From AP-15 sp963799085 (lineage in GTDB: Bacteria > Pseudomonadota > Alphaproteobacteria > ATCC43930 > CGMCC-115725), in NCBI GenBank assembly GCA_963799085.1, contig CAWCWA010000004.1, positions 62,001 to 126,000 on the forward strand: 64,000 nucleotides of DNA, written 5' to 3'. The position numbers and the translations under genes are program-made. Shown here one piece after another: positions 49,755-59,661 of this stretch (positions are counted from its first letter, which is position 1; every line of letters begins with the position of its first letter). The notes beneath the pieces were generated by a model that made no database searches, was not told the origin of the DNA, and worked only from the letters and a program-made list of their open reading frames with translations.

Positions 49755-49892
49755 GTCACGCGAACCCGGACGCGGGCGACCGGCGCCAGTCGCAACGCAC
49801 CGCCGCGTCGAGCGCGGGGCGGTCGGTGCATTGCCGGCCATGCCGCGCTATCTTGATCGGCAGCGCATTTTCCGTCTGAAAGGTCGCGGCCG

Positions 49893-50390
49893 ATGAGCGC
49901 ACAGCAAGACCCCTACAGTTTCGAGTTCACCTCGATCGACGGCGCAAAACTGCCGTTCGACGCTTGGCGGGGCCGACCGGTTCTGGTCGTCAACACCGCT
50001 TCCTTCTGCGGATATACCCCGCAATATCGCGATCTCGAAGCGCTGTGGCGGCGCTACCGCGACCGCGGCCTTGTCGTCCTCGGCGTGCCGTCGAACGATT
50101 TCGGGCAGCAGGAGCCCGGCAACGCCGCCGAAATCAAACAATTCTGCGCGACGAATTACGCCGTCGATTTTCCGCTGACGCAGAAATGCCGGGTGTTGGG
50201 CGGCGAGGCGCATCCATTCTACCGCTGGATCGCCGAGACGCTGGGCGAAGGCGGCGCGCCGCGCTGGAATTTTCACAAATATCTGGTCGGTCCGGACGGC
50301 GAGCTGGTCGGCGCCTGGCCGTCCTCGGTGGCGCCGACCGACGGCAAGATCACCGGCGAGATCGACCGCCTGCTGCCGCCTACCGCCTGA
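49893..50390 (+). CDS. glutathione peroxidase family protein
   Basis: Thiol peroxidase of 165 residues. Catalytic Cys39 in NTASFCGYTPQYRDLEAL, Gln/Asn in GVPSNDFGQQEPG, Trp/Asn in APRWNFHKYLVGPDG. Reduces peroxides with glutathione or thioredoxin. ATG 49893 follows a weak ribosome site. Its end overlaps the 3' end of the AraC-type frame on the other strand. Confidence 0.92.
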   Translation: MSAQQDPYSFEFTSIDGAKLPFDAWRGRPVLVVNTASFCGYTPQYRDLEALWRRYRDRGLVVLGVPSNDFGQQEPGNAAEIKQFCATNYAVDFPLTQKCRVLGGEAHPFYRWIAETLGEGGAPRWNFHKYLVGPDGELVGAWPSSVAPTDGKITGEIDRLLPPTA

Positions 50391-51213
50391 GCCGCGCGCA
50401 GTCCCGAAGGGCTGACCCCGAACGCCTTGCGAAAGGCGGCGGTGAAGGCGGCAGCGCTGCGATAGCCGTTGCGCGCCGCCACCCTGGCGACCGGTTCGCC
50501 GGCGACGATCGCCTCGATCGCGTTCTGGAACCGCACCCGCTGCCGCCAGCCGGCAAACCCGATCCCGAGTTTGCTCTGGAAGAGGCGCGCCAGAGTCCGG
50601 GCTGAGGCGCCGCCCGTTTCGGCCCAGCCTTCGAGCGGCAACGGGCTCGCCGGATCGGCCAGCAGCGCCTCGCACACCCGGAAGAGCCGCGGATCGCGCC
50701 GCAGCGGCACGGCGAGCGGCAATCGCGGCGCCCGCGCGATCTCGGACAAAATCAACCGGGCGATGGCGCCGCCGCGGCCGGTCTCGTCATAGACGAGCGG
50801 TTCTTCAAGAAGCGCCAGGACCAGTTCGCGCAGCAGCCCCGAGACGTCGAGCACCGTCGGCCGCGCCGGCAGCCCGTCGCCCGAGCCGGGCGCGATGTAG
50901 AGGCTGCGCATTTCGACGACACTCCTTGTCGTGATCGCGTGGATCGTCTGCGCCGGCACATAGACCGCGCGGTTTGGCGGCGCGATCCAGGCCTCGGCCT
51001 CGGTGCGCACCCGCATCGACCCGATATCGCATAGACCAGTTGATCGCGGGGATGTCGGTGCGGAGCGATCTCGGAGGCGTCGGGATATCGCCGCGCCAGT
51101 GCTGCGATCGGCCGCGGCGTGTGCTGACACGCCTCGGTCGTCGTGTCGTGCGACCCGTGCATGCGCCCGGCGACGATCGCAGGACTTGGCAGAAAATCGA
51201 TGATCTTTGGCAT
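50273..51213 (-). pseudogene. AraC-family regulator, one frameshift
   Basis: About 300 residues. Cupin-like N-terminus (PDASEIAPHRHPRDQLVYAI then, after a frame change near 51020, MRVRTEAEAWIAPPNRAVYV, PAQTIHAITTRSVVEMRSLY) and a C-terminal double helix-turn-helix (ASARTLARLFQSKLGIGFAG, VARVAARNGYRSAAAFTAAF, KAFGVSPSG). It starts 65 bases from the divergent MFS gene, so it likely controls that pump. The open frame runs to 50273 inside gpx; a second frameshift with stop at 50380 is possible. Confidence 0.75.
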
Positions 51214-51277
51214 GACATCAATATTCGGCCAAATCTACGCTTCGGTCCAGACGCCGCCTCGAACGACGGAAGACGCC

Positions 51278-52552
51278 ATGAACCGCGACCGCAGCCAGTT
51301 CCTCCTGCTGAACCTCGGTCATTTCCTCGTGCATTTTTCGACGCTGATCTTCGCCACCGTCGCGGCCCTGGCGCTGAGCCGGGAATGGAGCCTCGGCTAC
51401 GGCGAACTGCTTGCCTATGCAACGCCCGGCTTTGTCGCCTTCGGCCTGTTTTCGCTGCCGGCCGGTTGGCTCGCCGACAAATGGAGTCGTGAGGGGATGA
51501 TGCTGGTGTTCTTCGCCGGCATCGGCCTGTCGGCGATCGCCACCGGCTTTGCCGTATCGCCGCTGCAGATCGGACTTGGGCTCTTTGCGATCGGCGTCTT
51601 CGCCGCGATCTACCATCCGGTCGGGCTCGCCATCGTGACGCAGAAATGGAAAAACACCGGCATGCGGATTGCCGTGAACGGGGTTTGGGGCAATCTCGGG
51701 GTGGCCGGCGCCGCCCTGATCACCGGCTTCCTGATCGACCATGCCGGCTGGCGCGCCGCCTTCTTCGCGCCGGGCCTCGCGGCGATCGGCGTCGGGGCCG
51801 CCTACGCCGCGCTGCAATGGCGGGAGATCGCCGGCGAACGGCGAGCGACCAGCGCCGCTGGGTCCGCCGCACCGCCGACCGGCGACGCCCTTTCGCTGTT
51901 GCGCCGCATCTCGGCGATCGTGTTTCTGACCGCGGCTCTCTCGAGCATCGTGTTTCAGTCGACGACTTTCGCATTGCCGAAGATTTTCGACGAGCGGCTG
52001 CAAGGGATCGCGCGCGATCTCGGCGATTGGCTCGACGCGGTCGGGCCCGCCGGCCATAGCGATCTGGCGACGATCCTCGGCGGCTTCGCCTTTGTCGTGT
52101 TCGCCGTTGCTTCGCTGGCGCAGCTGGTGGTCGGCCGGCTCCTCGACCGTTTCGGGCCGCGCCCGGTCTTCCTGACGCTCGCCGCCGTACAGGTGCTGTT
52201 CTTTGCGCTGATGCCGGGATTGCGCGAGGGCCCGGCGCTGCCGGTGGCGCTGGGCTTCATGCTCGGGGCCTTCGGGCAGATCCCGATCAACGACTACATG
52301 ATCGGCAAGATGGCCGCGGGACGCTATCGCGCGCGCATCTACGGGGTGCGCTATGTCGTCAGCTTCACCGCGCTGGCGGCGGCGCTGCCGCTGATCTCGA
52401 TCGTCTATGAGCGCTGGGGCTTCGACACGCTCTTCCGCATCCTCTCCGGCACGGCCGCGGTGATTCTAATGGCGGTCTTCTGCCTGCCGCGCCGCCTGCC
52501 GCTCGCCGCGCCGCGGCCGCAATCACCGGCCGCCGTTGCCCAGGCCCGCTAG
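51278..52552 (+). CDS. MFS transporter, fosmidomycin-resistance-like
   Basis: Twelve-helix transporter of 424 residues: LNLGHFLVHFSTLIFATVAA, LFSLPAGWLADKWSREGMML, GVFAAIYHPVGLAIVTQKWK, GVWGNLGVAGAALITGFLID, MLGAFGQIPINDYMIGKMAA. The YHPVG and DHAGWR text fits the Fsr-type group. ATG 51278 starts before a strong membrane segment. Divergent from the AraC regulator; its stop overlaps the stop of the convergent cyclase gene by 4 bases. Confidence 0.88.
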   Translation: MNRDRSQFLLLNLGHFLVHFSTLIFATVAALALSREWSLGYGELLAYATPGFVAFGLFSLPAGWLADKWSREGMMLVFFAGIGLSAIATGFAVSPLQIGLGLFAIGVFAAIYHPVGLAIVTQKWKNTGMRIAVNGVWGNLGVAGAALITGFLIDHAGWRAAFFAPGLAAIGVGAAYAALQWREIAGERRATSAAGSAAPPTGDALSLLRRISAIVFLTAALSSIVFQSTTFALPKIFDERLQGIARDLGDWLDAVGPAGHSDLATILGGFAFVVFAVASLAQLVVGRLLDRFGPRPVFLTLAAVQVLFFALMPGLREGPALPVALGFMLGAFGQIPINDYMIGKMAAGRYRARIYGVRYVVSFTALAAALPLISIVYERWGFDTLFRILSGTAAVILMAVFCLPRRLPLAAPRPQSPAAVAQAR

Positions 52553-54259
52553 ACGGCAGCTGTCGCCGAAGGCGCCGCGGCAGCCGCGGGTTGGCCGTCG
52601 GCCGGCGGCAATTCACTCGCCCGCACCAGCGTCCGGATCGCCAGCGCCTCGCGCTTGCCGCGGATCTCGATCTCCTCACGCCGGGAGCGGGAGAGATCGA
52701 GACCGGCGCGGCGCACCGTCTCGTCGGAAACGATGAGTTCGCAGACATAAGTCTTGGTCAGCTCCTCGAGCCGGCTTGCGGTGTTGACCGCATCGCCGAT
52801 CGCGGTGATCGCCGCCGCCGCACCATAGCCCATTTCGCCGACGATCGTCGGGCCTGCATGTATGCCGATGCCGATGCGCAGCGGACCGTCGAGTTCGGCG
52901 CGCAGCGAGGCGTTGAGGGCGGCCAGCCGTTCCGACATCATGCGCGCCGCCATCAGCGCATCGCGGCAGCCGCGCTGCGGTCCATGCTCGATGCCGAAGA
53001 GCGCCATGATGCCGTCGCCGAGGAACTTGTCGACGCGCCCGCCGGCCGCCTCGATCGCGCGCCCCATCGCCTCGAAATAGCGGTTCAGGATGAACACGAC
53101 ATCGTAGGGCAGACGGCCCTCCGACAGCGTGGTAAAGCCGCGGATGTCAGCGAACATGATCGCGATCTCGCGCTCGCTGCCCTGGGCGAAGTCGACCCGG
53201 CGGCGGCCATCCGCGGCGACGGCGAAGGGCGGCAAGAGCGGCGTCACTTCGACCGCGCCATGCGGCCGCAGCATGCAGGCAAGCCGGATGTTGGGCCGCG
53301 CGCCGATCCGCCGCAGCACCCGCGATTCGTCCTCATTGGGCGGATCGAGGCTGCCGATCTCCGCTCTCACGCGCACCCGGCAGGTCGAACAGCGACCCCT
53401 TCCGCCGCAAACCGAAGCATGCGGAATTCTGCGCAAGCCGGCTCGCCTCGAGAACGCTGGTGCCGGGCACGACCTCGACAAAGCGGCCGTCGGGATAGCC
53501 AATGCGCACCAGGCCGCGCCGCCGCCGCAAAACGTGCCGGATCAGCCGCGCCAACAGCACCGCCGCCACAGTACCGGCAAAGAACCAGCCGAGGCCCGAG
53601 GAGATCGCCGCGAGCGTCGCCTCCGTCTGCGGCGACGGCGGGGTCATATGGGCAAAGGTGCGGGCGGTCCAGCCGGGCTCGGCCGCGAGTTCGGCGACCT
53701 GGCGACCGGCCTCGATCATGCCAAGCAGCGACAGCACCGGCACCAGGGTGGCCGCCACCAGCAGGGCCGAGCGCACCCGCGCATACCAGGGCCGCACGCC
53801 GAGCCAGAAATGCAGCCCAATCATCGCATGGGTCCAGGCGACGACCAGAACCAGCATCTGCTGATAGCCGTGCGTCGGGGACCGGACAAAATAAATCCAC
53901 AGCAGGTATGAGTAATACCCCTCGTCGGTATGGAAGAAATCGTCCGAAATCCGGGTGCCGACAACGTGCCGGGCGAGCAGGATCGGGATCAGAAAACCGA
54001 GTGCGATCTGGCCGAGTTCGGAAACCCGTAGGTGCAGCGTCCGCCGCTGCCACAACGCCCAAAGCGCCAGGCCGTAATGTACAAGAAAGGCGCCGTAGAG
54101 CAGGGTTTGCGCCGGCCGATTCGACCAGATCCGGAAGATGTACCAGAGCACGTCCTCCATCGCCTGAAGGGAAATCAGCCCGACCGCGTGATTGCCGAGA
54201 TGCATCGCGACATAGGCGAGCATCACCAACCCTGAGTAGAGCCGTAATTGCCGGATCAT
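52549..54259 (-). pseudogene. membrane diheme-like / [2Fe-2S] / class III adenylate cyclase fusion, one frameshift
   Basis: About 569 residues. Six membrane helices come first, with paired His in YVAMHLGNHAVGLI, LVHYGLALW, LLARHVVGT and AWTHAMIGLHFWLG, as in SDHC-like cytochrome b anchors. A ferredoxin domain follows, with Cys in ASVCGGRGRCSTCRV and RLACMLRP. The cyclase domain has IMFADIRGFTTLSEG, DKFLGDGIMALFG and ITAIGDAVNTASRLEE. A missing base near 53425 splits it just before the cluster. Closest described case is the quinone-responsive CyaC of Sinorhizobium. Probably links quinone/redox state to cAMP. Confidence 0.8.
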
Positions 54260-54422
54260 CGATAGTCCGAGCGCCGCCGGTCGGCCAAGCCCAAATCTCT
54301 TGTCATCCCCATCCGAAGTCTTCTATGCGGCGTGCCCCGGACGCGGCGCTGGGGTGCGCCCAAGCGTCGCGGTGCGCACGGTCAAAGTGCAGGCACAATT
54401 CCGTGCTTTCAGGACGATCCCT

Positions 54423-55379
54423 ATGCTGGAGATCCAACATCTGGTCAAACATTTCGGCCCGCTGGTCGCGGTCGACGATGTCTCGTTCACGGTGCCGCGC
54501 GGCGAAGTTCTGGGCTTTCTCGGGCCGAACGGCGCCGGCAAATCGACGACGATGAAGATGATCACCGGATTTCTGCCGCCGACTTCCGGCACCGCGGTGA
54601 TCTGCGGCTGCGACATCGCCGCCGAGCCCGTCGCCGCCAAGCGGCATATCGGCTATCTGCCCGAGGGGGCGCCCGCCTACCCCGACATGACGCCGGCTGA
54701 TTTTCTCGATTTCATCGCCCATATCCGCGGCTTTTCCGGGGCCGAGGCGCGCCGTCGCGTCGCGCGCATCGTCGAGATGATCCATCTCGGCGAGGTCCTG
54801 GGGCAGCCGATCGAGACCTTGTCGAAGGGCTTCAAGCGGCGGGTCGGGGTGGCGCAGGCGCTGCTGCACGATCCTGACGTGGTGATCATGGACGAGCCGA
54901 CCGATGGGCTCGACCCCAACCAGAAATACGAGATGCGCCGGGTCATCAACGAGATGCGCGCGGAAAAGGCGATCGTAATCTCGACGCATCTCTTGGAAGA
55001 GGTCGAGATCGTCTGCAGCCGGGCGATCGTGATTGCCCGTGGCCGCATTCTCGCCGACGGCACCCCCGCCGACCTGGTGCGCCGCTCGCATTACCATAAC
55101 GCCGTCAGGCTCGGCGTCGCGGGCGTTGGGAGTGCGCCGGTGCAGGCCGAATTGCTGCGGCTTCCGGGGGTCGCCGCGGTCGAGCCGGTCGAGGACGGCG
55201 AGGGCGCGGGAGTGCTGATCTTTCCGCGTGATGCCGGGACAATCGTCGCCGACGTCGCCGACCTCGCCCGCGCCCATCGCTGGCAGGTGACGTTGCTGCG
55301 GGTCGAGCAAGGCCGCCTCGACGACGTGTTCCGCGAAATCACCATGGGGCCTGCAACTTCCGCTCCCTCCGCCGCCTGA
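54423..55379 (+). CDS. ABC exporter ATPase, GldA-type
   Basis: 318 residues: Walker A GFLGPNGAGKSTTMKMITGF, IGYLPEGAPAYPDMTPADFL, signature TLSKGFKRRVGVAQALLHDP (LSKGFKRR variant), Walker B VVIMDEPTDGLDPNQ, switch His STHLLEEVE, and a C-terminal DUF4162-like region. It opens a five-gene run with a permease, a GldG-type protein and DUF4340, as in gliding-type ABC systems. Start ATG 54423. Confidence 0.88.
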   Translation: MLEIQHLVKHFGPLVAVDDVSFTVPRGEVLGFLGPNGAGKSTTMKMITGFLPPTSGTAVICGCDIAAEPVAAKRHIGYLPEGAPAYPDMTPADFLDFIAHIRGFSGAEARRRVARIVEMIHLGEVLGQPIETLSKGFKRRVGVAQALLHDPDVVIMDEPTDGLDPNQKYEMRRVINEMRAEKAIVISTHLLEEVEIVCSRAIVIARGRILADGTPADLVRRSHYHNAVRLGVAGVGSAPVQAELLRLPGVAAVEPVEDGEGAGVLIFPRDAGTIVADVADLARAHRWQVTLLRVEQGRLDDVFREITMGPATSAPSAA

Positions 55380-55383
55380 TTCG

Positions 55384-56119
55384 ATGCGCAACATCCTGAT
55401 CATCTTCCGTCGCGAATTCGTCAGCTACTTCGCCACCCCGATCGCCTACGTATTCATCATCATCTTTCTCGTGATGGCGGGAGTGCTGACCTTTTTCGTC
55501 GGCAATTTCTTCGAGCGCGGCCAGGCCGATCTGCAATCTTTTTTCGCCTTCCACCCGTGGCTCTACCTGCGTGCTGATCCCGGCCCTGTCGATGCGGCTG
55601 TGGGCCGAGGAGCGCAAGAGCGGCACGATCGAATTGTTTCTGACCCTGCCGATCCGCATCGGCGAGGCGGTGATCGGCAAGTTTCTCGCCGCTTGGTGCT
55701 TCGCCGGGATAGCACTCGCTTTGACCTTCCCGTTCTGGATCACGGTCAACATCCTCGGCCGGCCGGATAACGGCGTGATCCTGGCAAGCTATATCGGCAG
55801 CTGGCTGATGGCGGGGGCCCTGCTGGCCTTTGGCGGCTGCATATCGGCGATCACCAAGAACCAGATCATCGCCTTCATCGTCACGGCGGTCGTGGCCTTC
55901 CTGTTCACCGCGGCGGGCTCGTCGGTGGTGTTGGGGGCGTTGCAGGGCTGGGCGCCGGACTTGCTCTTCCGCGCCGCCGTCGGGGCGAGCGTTCTCGGCC
56001 ATTTCGCGGCCATCACCCGCGGCGTCATCGACCTGCGCGACCTTGTCTATTTCGTCTCGGTCATCGTCGCCTTCCTCGCCGCCAATGCGATCCTCGTCGA
56101 TCTTGAAAAGGCCGAATGA
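55384..56119 (+). pseudogene. ABC-2 permease, GldF-type, one frameshift
   Basis: About 244 residues, six helices: MRNILIIFRREFVSYFATPI, YVFIIIFLVMAGVLTFFVGN, then after a change near 55570 MLIPALSMRLWAEERKSGTI, ELFLTLPIRIGEAVIGKFLA, FGGCISAITKNQIIAFIVTA. The conserved RLWAEERKSGTIELL-type loop is diagnostic. Starts 4 bases after the ATPase stop. The indel is probably a base error, as all neighbours are whole. Confidence 0.8.
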
Positions 56120-56120
56120 G

Positions 56121-58064
56121 ATGGCGGGATCGTTCCTCGACCGCATCTTGTCGTCGCGGCGGGCGCTGGCGATTGCAGCCCTCGTTTCGATCGCCGCGTT
56201 GCTGGTCGCGGTCAATGTGATAGCGGCGCGGCTCCTGACGGCGCGCGTCGATTTGACCGCGGAGAAGCTCTACACGCTGTCGCCCGGCACCCTGCACACG
56301 CTCGCCCATATCGACGAGCCGATCACGTTGCGCTTCTACTATTCGACCCGGCTCGGCGACGAGGTTCCGTCCTACGGTGTCTACGCCCAGCGCGTTCGCG
56401 AACTCCTCGACCAGTACGTCGCCGCGGCGCACGGCAAGCTCCGCCTCGAAATCTACAACCCGCAGCCCTTTTCCGACGTCGAGGACCGCGCCGTCGCATT
56501 CGGCCTGCAAGGCGCGCCGCTCGACCGGCAGGGCGACCAGGTCTATTTCGGTCTCGCCGGCACCAATTCGACCGACGACCAGGAAGTCATCGCGTTCTTT
56601 GCCCCGGACCGCGAGCGCTTTCTCGAATACGATCTGACCAAGCTGATCCACAGCCTCGCCTCCCCGAAGAAGCCGGTCGTCGGGCTGATGACGACGTTGC
56701 CGCTCCAGGGCGACATCATGGCGATGATGCAGGGGCGGCCGTCGCGGCCGATGGCGATCATCGAGCAGTTGCAGCAGCTCGACGAGGTCAAGCCGCTTGC
56801 CCCCAATGTCGACGCGATCCCCACCGACATCGATGTCTTGATGGTCGCGCATCCGCAGAACCTGTCTGACCAGACGCTTTTCGCGATCGATCAGTTCGTT
56901 CTCAGGGGCGGCAAGGCCCTGATCTTTGTCGACCCAATGTCCGAGATGCAGGCGGCGCGGCCAAACCAGCGCGGTCCCGCCTCGGCCGGCGTTTCGAGCA
57001 ATCTCGAACGCCTGTTCAAATCCTGGGGGTTCGAGGTGCTGCCCGGCGTGGTGGCGGGCGACCGGCGCGATGCGCAGCGGGTCAGCATCCCGGGCCGCGG
57101 CCAGCCGCTCGACTATATAGCCTGGCTCAATCTCCACGCCGGCAACCTCAATCGCAGCGACATGATCACCGCCGACCTCAACCATCTGACGATGGCGACG
57201 GCCGGGATCATCGAGCCGCTCAACGGGGCCAAGACCAATATCGAGCCGTTGATCACGACCTCGCCCGACTCGACCAAGATCCCGGTCGACAAATTGCAGG
57301 GGTTGCCCGACCTCGCGAGCCTGCTCGCCAATTTCAAGCCCGACGACAAGCGGTACATGCTCGCCGCACACGTAACGGGTCCGGCCGAGACCGCCTTTCC
57401 CGACGGACGGCCGAAGCCACCGGCTAAGGAGAGTGAGGAAAAGCCCGCCGCCGCGCCCCCACCTTCCCAGGGACCGACCCCGCTCAAGCAATCGGCGCAG
57501 CCGATCAACGTCGTCGTCGTCGCCGACACCGACATCCTCGATGACCGGATCTGGGTGCAGAGCCAGGATTTCTTCGGCCAGCGCGTCGTCGTGCCTATCG
57601 CGAACAACGGCGATTTCGTCGCCAACGCGATCGACGTGCTGGCCGGCGGCGAAGATCTGGTCGGCCTGCGCAGCCGCGGCACCGCGGCCCGGCCGTTCGA
57701 GCTCGTCGACCGCATCGAGCGCGCGGCCGAGGCGCGTTACAGCGCCGAGGAGCGCAGTCTCCAGGACAAGCTCAAGGACACCGAAAGCAAGCTCGCGAGC
57801 CTGACCGGCAAGGACAACGCGACGGCTCCCGCCACCCTCTCGGCCGAACAAACCAAGGCGATCGAGCAGTTCCGCACGACGATCCTGCAGACCCGCCGCC
57901 AATTGCGCGACGTGCAGGCCGCCCTGCGCAGCAATATCCAGCAGTTGAAGCTTGGGCTCGAATTCCTCGACATCGCACTGGTGCCGATCATCGTCGCCAT
58001 CGCGGCGATCGTGCTCGGGGCGGTGCGCATGCGCCGTCGCCGTCGCCGCGTCGGCCAGGCTTAG
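56121..58064 (+). CDS. GldG-family ABC-associated protein
   Basis: 647 residues. N-terminal membrane anchor (RALAIAALVSIAALLVAVNV), a large periplasmic ABC_transp_aux part with LYTLSPGTLHTLAHIDEPIT, FYYSTRLGDEVPSYGVYAQR, VLMVAHPQNLSDQTLFAIDQ, VLRGGKALIFVDPMSE, a coiled stretch near 555-615 and a C-terminal helix before MRRRRRRVGQA. Works with the ATPase and permease; substrate unknown. One base between the permease stop and its ATG. Confidence 0.87.
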   Translation: MAGSFLDRILSSRRALAIAALVSIAALLVAVNVIAARLLTARVDLTAEKLYTLSPGTLHTLAHIDEPITLRFYYSTRLGDEVPSYGVYAQRVRELLDQYVAAAHGKLRLEIYNPQPFSDVEDRAVAFGLQGAPLDRQGDQVYFGLAGTNSTDDQEVIAFFAPDRERFLEYDLTKLIHSLASPKKPVVGLMTTLPLQGDIMAMMQGRPSRPMAIIEQLQQLDEVKPLAPNVDAIPTDIDVLMVAHPQNLSDQTLFAIDQFVLRGGKALIFVDPMSEMQAARPNQRGPASAGVSSNLERLFKSWGFEVLPGVVAGDRRDAQRVSIPGRGQPLDYIAWLNLHAGNLNRSDMITADLNHLTMATAGIIEPLNGAKTNIEPLITTSPDSTKIPVDKLQGLPDLASLLANFKPDDKRYMLAAHVTGPAETAFPDGRPKPPAKESEEKPAAAPPPSQGPTPLKQSAQPINVVVVADTDILDDRIWVQSQDFFGQRVVVPIANNGDFVANAIDVLAGGEDLVGLRSRGTAARPFELVDRIERAAEARYSAEERSLQDKLKDTESKLASLTGKDNATAPATLSAEQTKAIEQFRTTILQTRRQLRDVQAALRSNIQQLKLGLEFLDIALVPIIVAIAAIVLGAVRMRRRRRRVGQA

Positions 58065-58076
58065 CGGGGGACGGGG

Positions 58077-59102
58077 ATGCGCAGGCGCAGTTTGGGATTT
58101 CTGGTGGCGGTCGCCCTTTGCTTTGTCGCGGTGGCGATCTGGACCCTGACGATCGGCGAGGTCGGCGTCAGCGCCGCGGCACCGTCGACACCGGCATTGC
58201 CGGGCTTTGCCGACCGGTTGGGCGAGGTCGCCTCGGTCAACGTATCGCGCGACGGCTTCTCCGGGACCTTTGTCCGCGACGGCGACAATTGGCTCGCCGC
58301 CGACAAAGGGAATTACCCGGCCGCCGGGGCCAAGATCAGCCAGATCGTCCGCTCGATGGCCGATTTGACCCTGGTCGAGCCGAAGACGCAAAGGCCTGAA
58401 CTCTACCCGCGACTCCAGGTCGAGGATCCCGGCAACGGCAAGTCAGCGCTCGTTTCGGTCGAGGACAAATCGGGCAAGCCGCTTGCCCAGCTGATCGTCG
58501 GCAAGCGCCGCTACGATCGGCTCGGGGCCGGTAATGACGGCGTCTATGTACGCAAACCCGGCGATGCGCAATCATGGCTGGCGCGCGGTTCGCTCGACCT
58601 TTCGGGCATCCCGTCGAGCTGGCTCGACCGTCAGATCGTCGATCTCCCGGAGAAGCGCATCGCCAAGGTCGTGCTGACCCAGCCCGATGGCGCGACGCTC
58701 GTTCTCAGCCGCACCGCTCCCGACGCTAAATTCGCCGTCGAGGGCGCTGCCGCCGACGTCAAGTTCAGAAGCGACACCGCGACCGCCGAACCGGCGATGG
58801 CGCTCGAAATCTTCGAGCTCGACGATGTCGCGCCGGCGGCGAAAATGCCTGTGCCGGAAAAGGGTGTGGCGAGCGCGTCCTTCACCACCTTCGACGGACT
58901 GACGGTTGATCTGCGATTGCTCGACCGTGACAAGGAAACCTGGGTCGGGGTCAAGGCGACGGGAACGGGTGCCGCCGAGGCCGAAGCGAAACGCATCGAC
59001 AAGCGCGTCGCGAACTGGACCTACGAGATCCCGTCTTACAAGGCCGAGCGGCTCAAGACCAAGCTCGCCGATCTGCTCGAACCGGCGAAGAAGACGCCAT
59101 GA
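58077..59102 (+). CDS. DUF4340 protein of Gld-type ABC operon
   Basis: 341 residues, N-terminal membrane anchor (GFLVAVALCFVAVAIWTLTI) and a repeated beta-rich DUF4340 part: VRSMADLTLVEPKTQRPELY, LIVGKRRYDRLGAGNDGVYV, LDLSGIPSSWLDRQIVDLP, ANWTYEIPSYKAERLKTKLA. DUF4340 genes regularly follow GldG-type genes. Starts 13 bases after the GldG-type stop and overlaps the DUF1289 gene by 4 bases. Confidence 0.87.
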   Translation: MRRRSLGFLVAVALCFVAVAIWTLTIGEVGVSAAAPSTPALPGFADRLGEVASVNVSRDGFSGTFVRDGDNWLAADKGNYPAAGAKISQIVRSMADLTLVEPKTQRPELYPRLQVEDPGNGKSALVSVEDKSGKPLAQLIVGKRRYDRLGAGNDGVYVRKPGDAQSWLARGSLDLSGIPSSWLDRQIVDLPEKRIAKVVLTQPDGATLVLSRTAPDAKFAVEGAAADVKFRSDTATAEPAMALEIFELDDVAPAAKMPVPEKGVASASFTTFDGLTVDLRLLDRDKETWVGVKATGTGAAEAEAKRIDKRVANWTYEIPSYKAERLKTKLADLLEPAKKTP

Positions 59103-59290
59103 CCGCCGAGATGGCGCCGGCTTCGCCCTGCATCGGCGTCTGCCTGATGGATCCGCAAAGCGGGCGCTGCCGCGGCTGCTTGCGCACGATTGCCGAGATC
59201 GCTAACTGGTACAGCGCCGATGCGGCCGAGAAGCGCGCGATCCTGGCGCGGCTGGCGGTGCGCCGGGAAAGCGGCGGGAGTTTACAATGA
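59099..59290 (+). CDS. DUF1289 protein
   Basis: 63 residues with four Cys: ASPCIGVCLMDPQSGRCRGC-LRTIAEIANW. The C-x3-C...C-x2-C set may bind a metal. DUF1289 proteins are small and of unknown function, common in proteobacteria. Overlaps both neighbours by 4 bases (ATGA), so translation is coupled. Confidence 0.88.
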   Translation: MTAEMAPASPCIGVCLMDPQSGRCRGCLRTIAEIANWYSADAAEKRAILARLAVRRESGGSLQ

Positions 59291-59646
59291 TCGCCTTGAC
59301 CTTCGACCGCAATTTCGCGCCGGCGCTTCGGATAGCGACGGCGCTGGCCGGGTGTGTGCTGCTGACGGTCTGTGCCGGGTCCTCGGGCGAGACCAAATGG
59401 GTCAAGTCCGGCACCGACGATCAGACGATGCAGCGGGAGTTGAACGATTGCGTGGCGCAGGCCAATGCCGCGATGTCCCAACAGGCCGGCATCAATCAGG
59501 ACATCAACGCGACCCTCGGCCGCAACTGGCAGCTAGGCGAGACGACCTCGATCGTCGATCAGAACATGGTCCGCCAGAACGCCGGCCTCGGCGACCAGGT
59601 GCTCAACAATTGCATGCGCAACAAGGGCTTTGTCAAACAAGGTTGA
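59287..59646 (+). CDS. small exported hypothetical protein
   Basis: 119 residues. A hydrophobic stretch (APALRIATALAGCVLLTVCA) could be a signal or lipoprotein peptide, with Cys at the end. The mature part is Gln/Asn-rich (QRELNDCVAQANAAMSQQAG, IVDQNMVRQNAGLGDQVLNN) with two further Cys. No family recognised. Overlaps DUF1289 by 4 bases. Its stop lies in a palindrome. Confidence 0.65.
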   Translation: MIALTFDRNFAPALRIATALAGCVLLTVCAGSSGETKWVKSGTDDQTMQRELNDCVAQANAAMSQQAGINQDINATLGRNWQLGETTSIVDQNMVRQNAGLGDQVLNNCMRNKGFVKQG

Positions 59647-59661
59647 CCCGGCGCCGGGTCA
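59644..59661. terminator. 18-bp palindrome holding both convergent stop codons
   Basis: TGACCCGGCGCCGGGTCA is a perfect palindrome. Its first TGA ends the rightward gene and its last three bases, read on the other strand, are the TGA of the leftward gene. Possible two-way terminator without T-runs. Confidence 0.5.

Noticed and set aside
49755..49841. Longer LysE N-terminus from 49841
   Set aside because: Extra residues are Arg/Pro-rich and unlike LysE proteins; GTG 49754 starts the first helix properly.
56061..58391. 776-codon reverse frame
   Set aside because: Antisense to the GldG-type gene, with no family resemblance.
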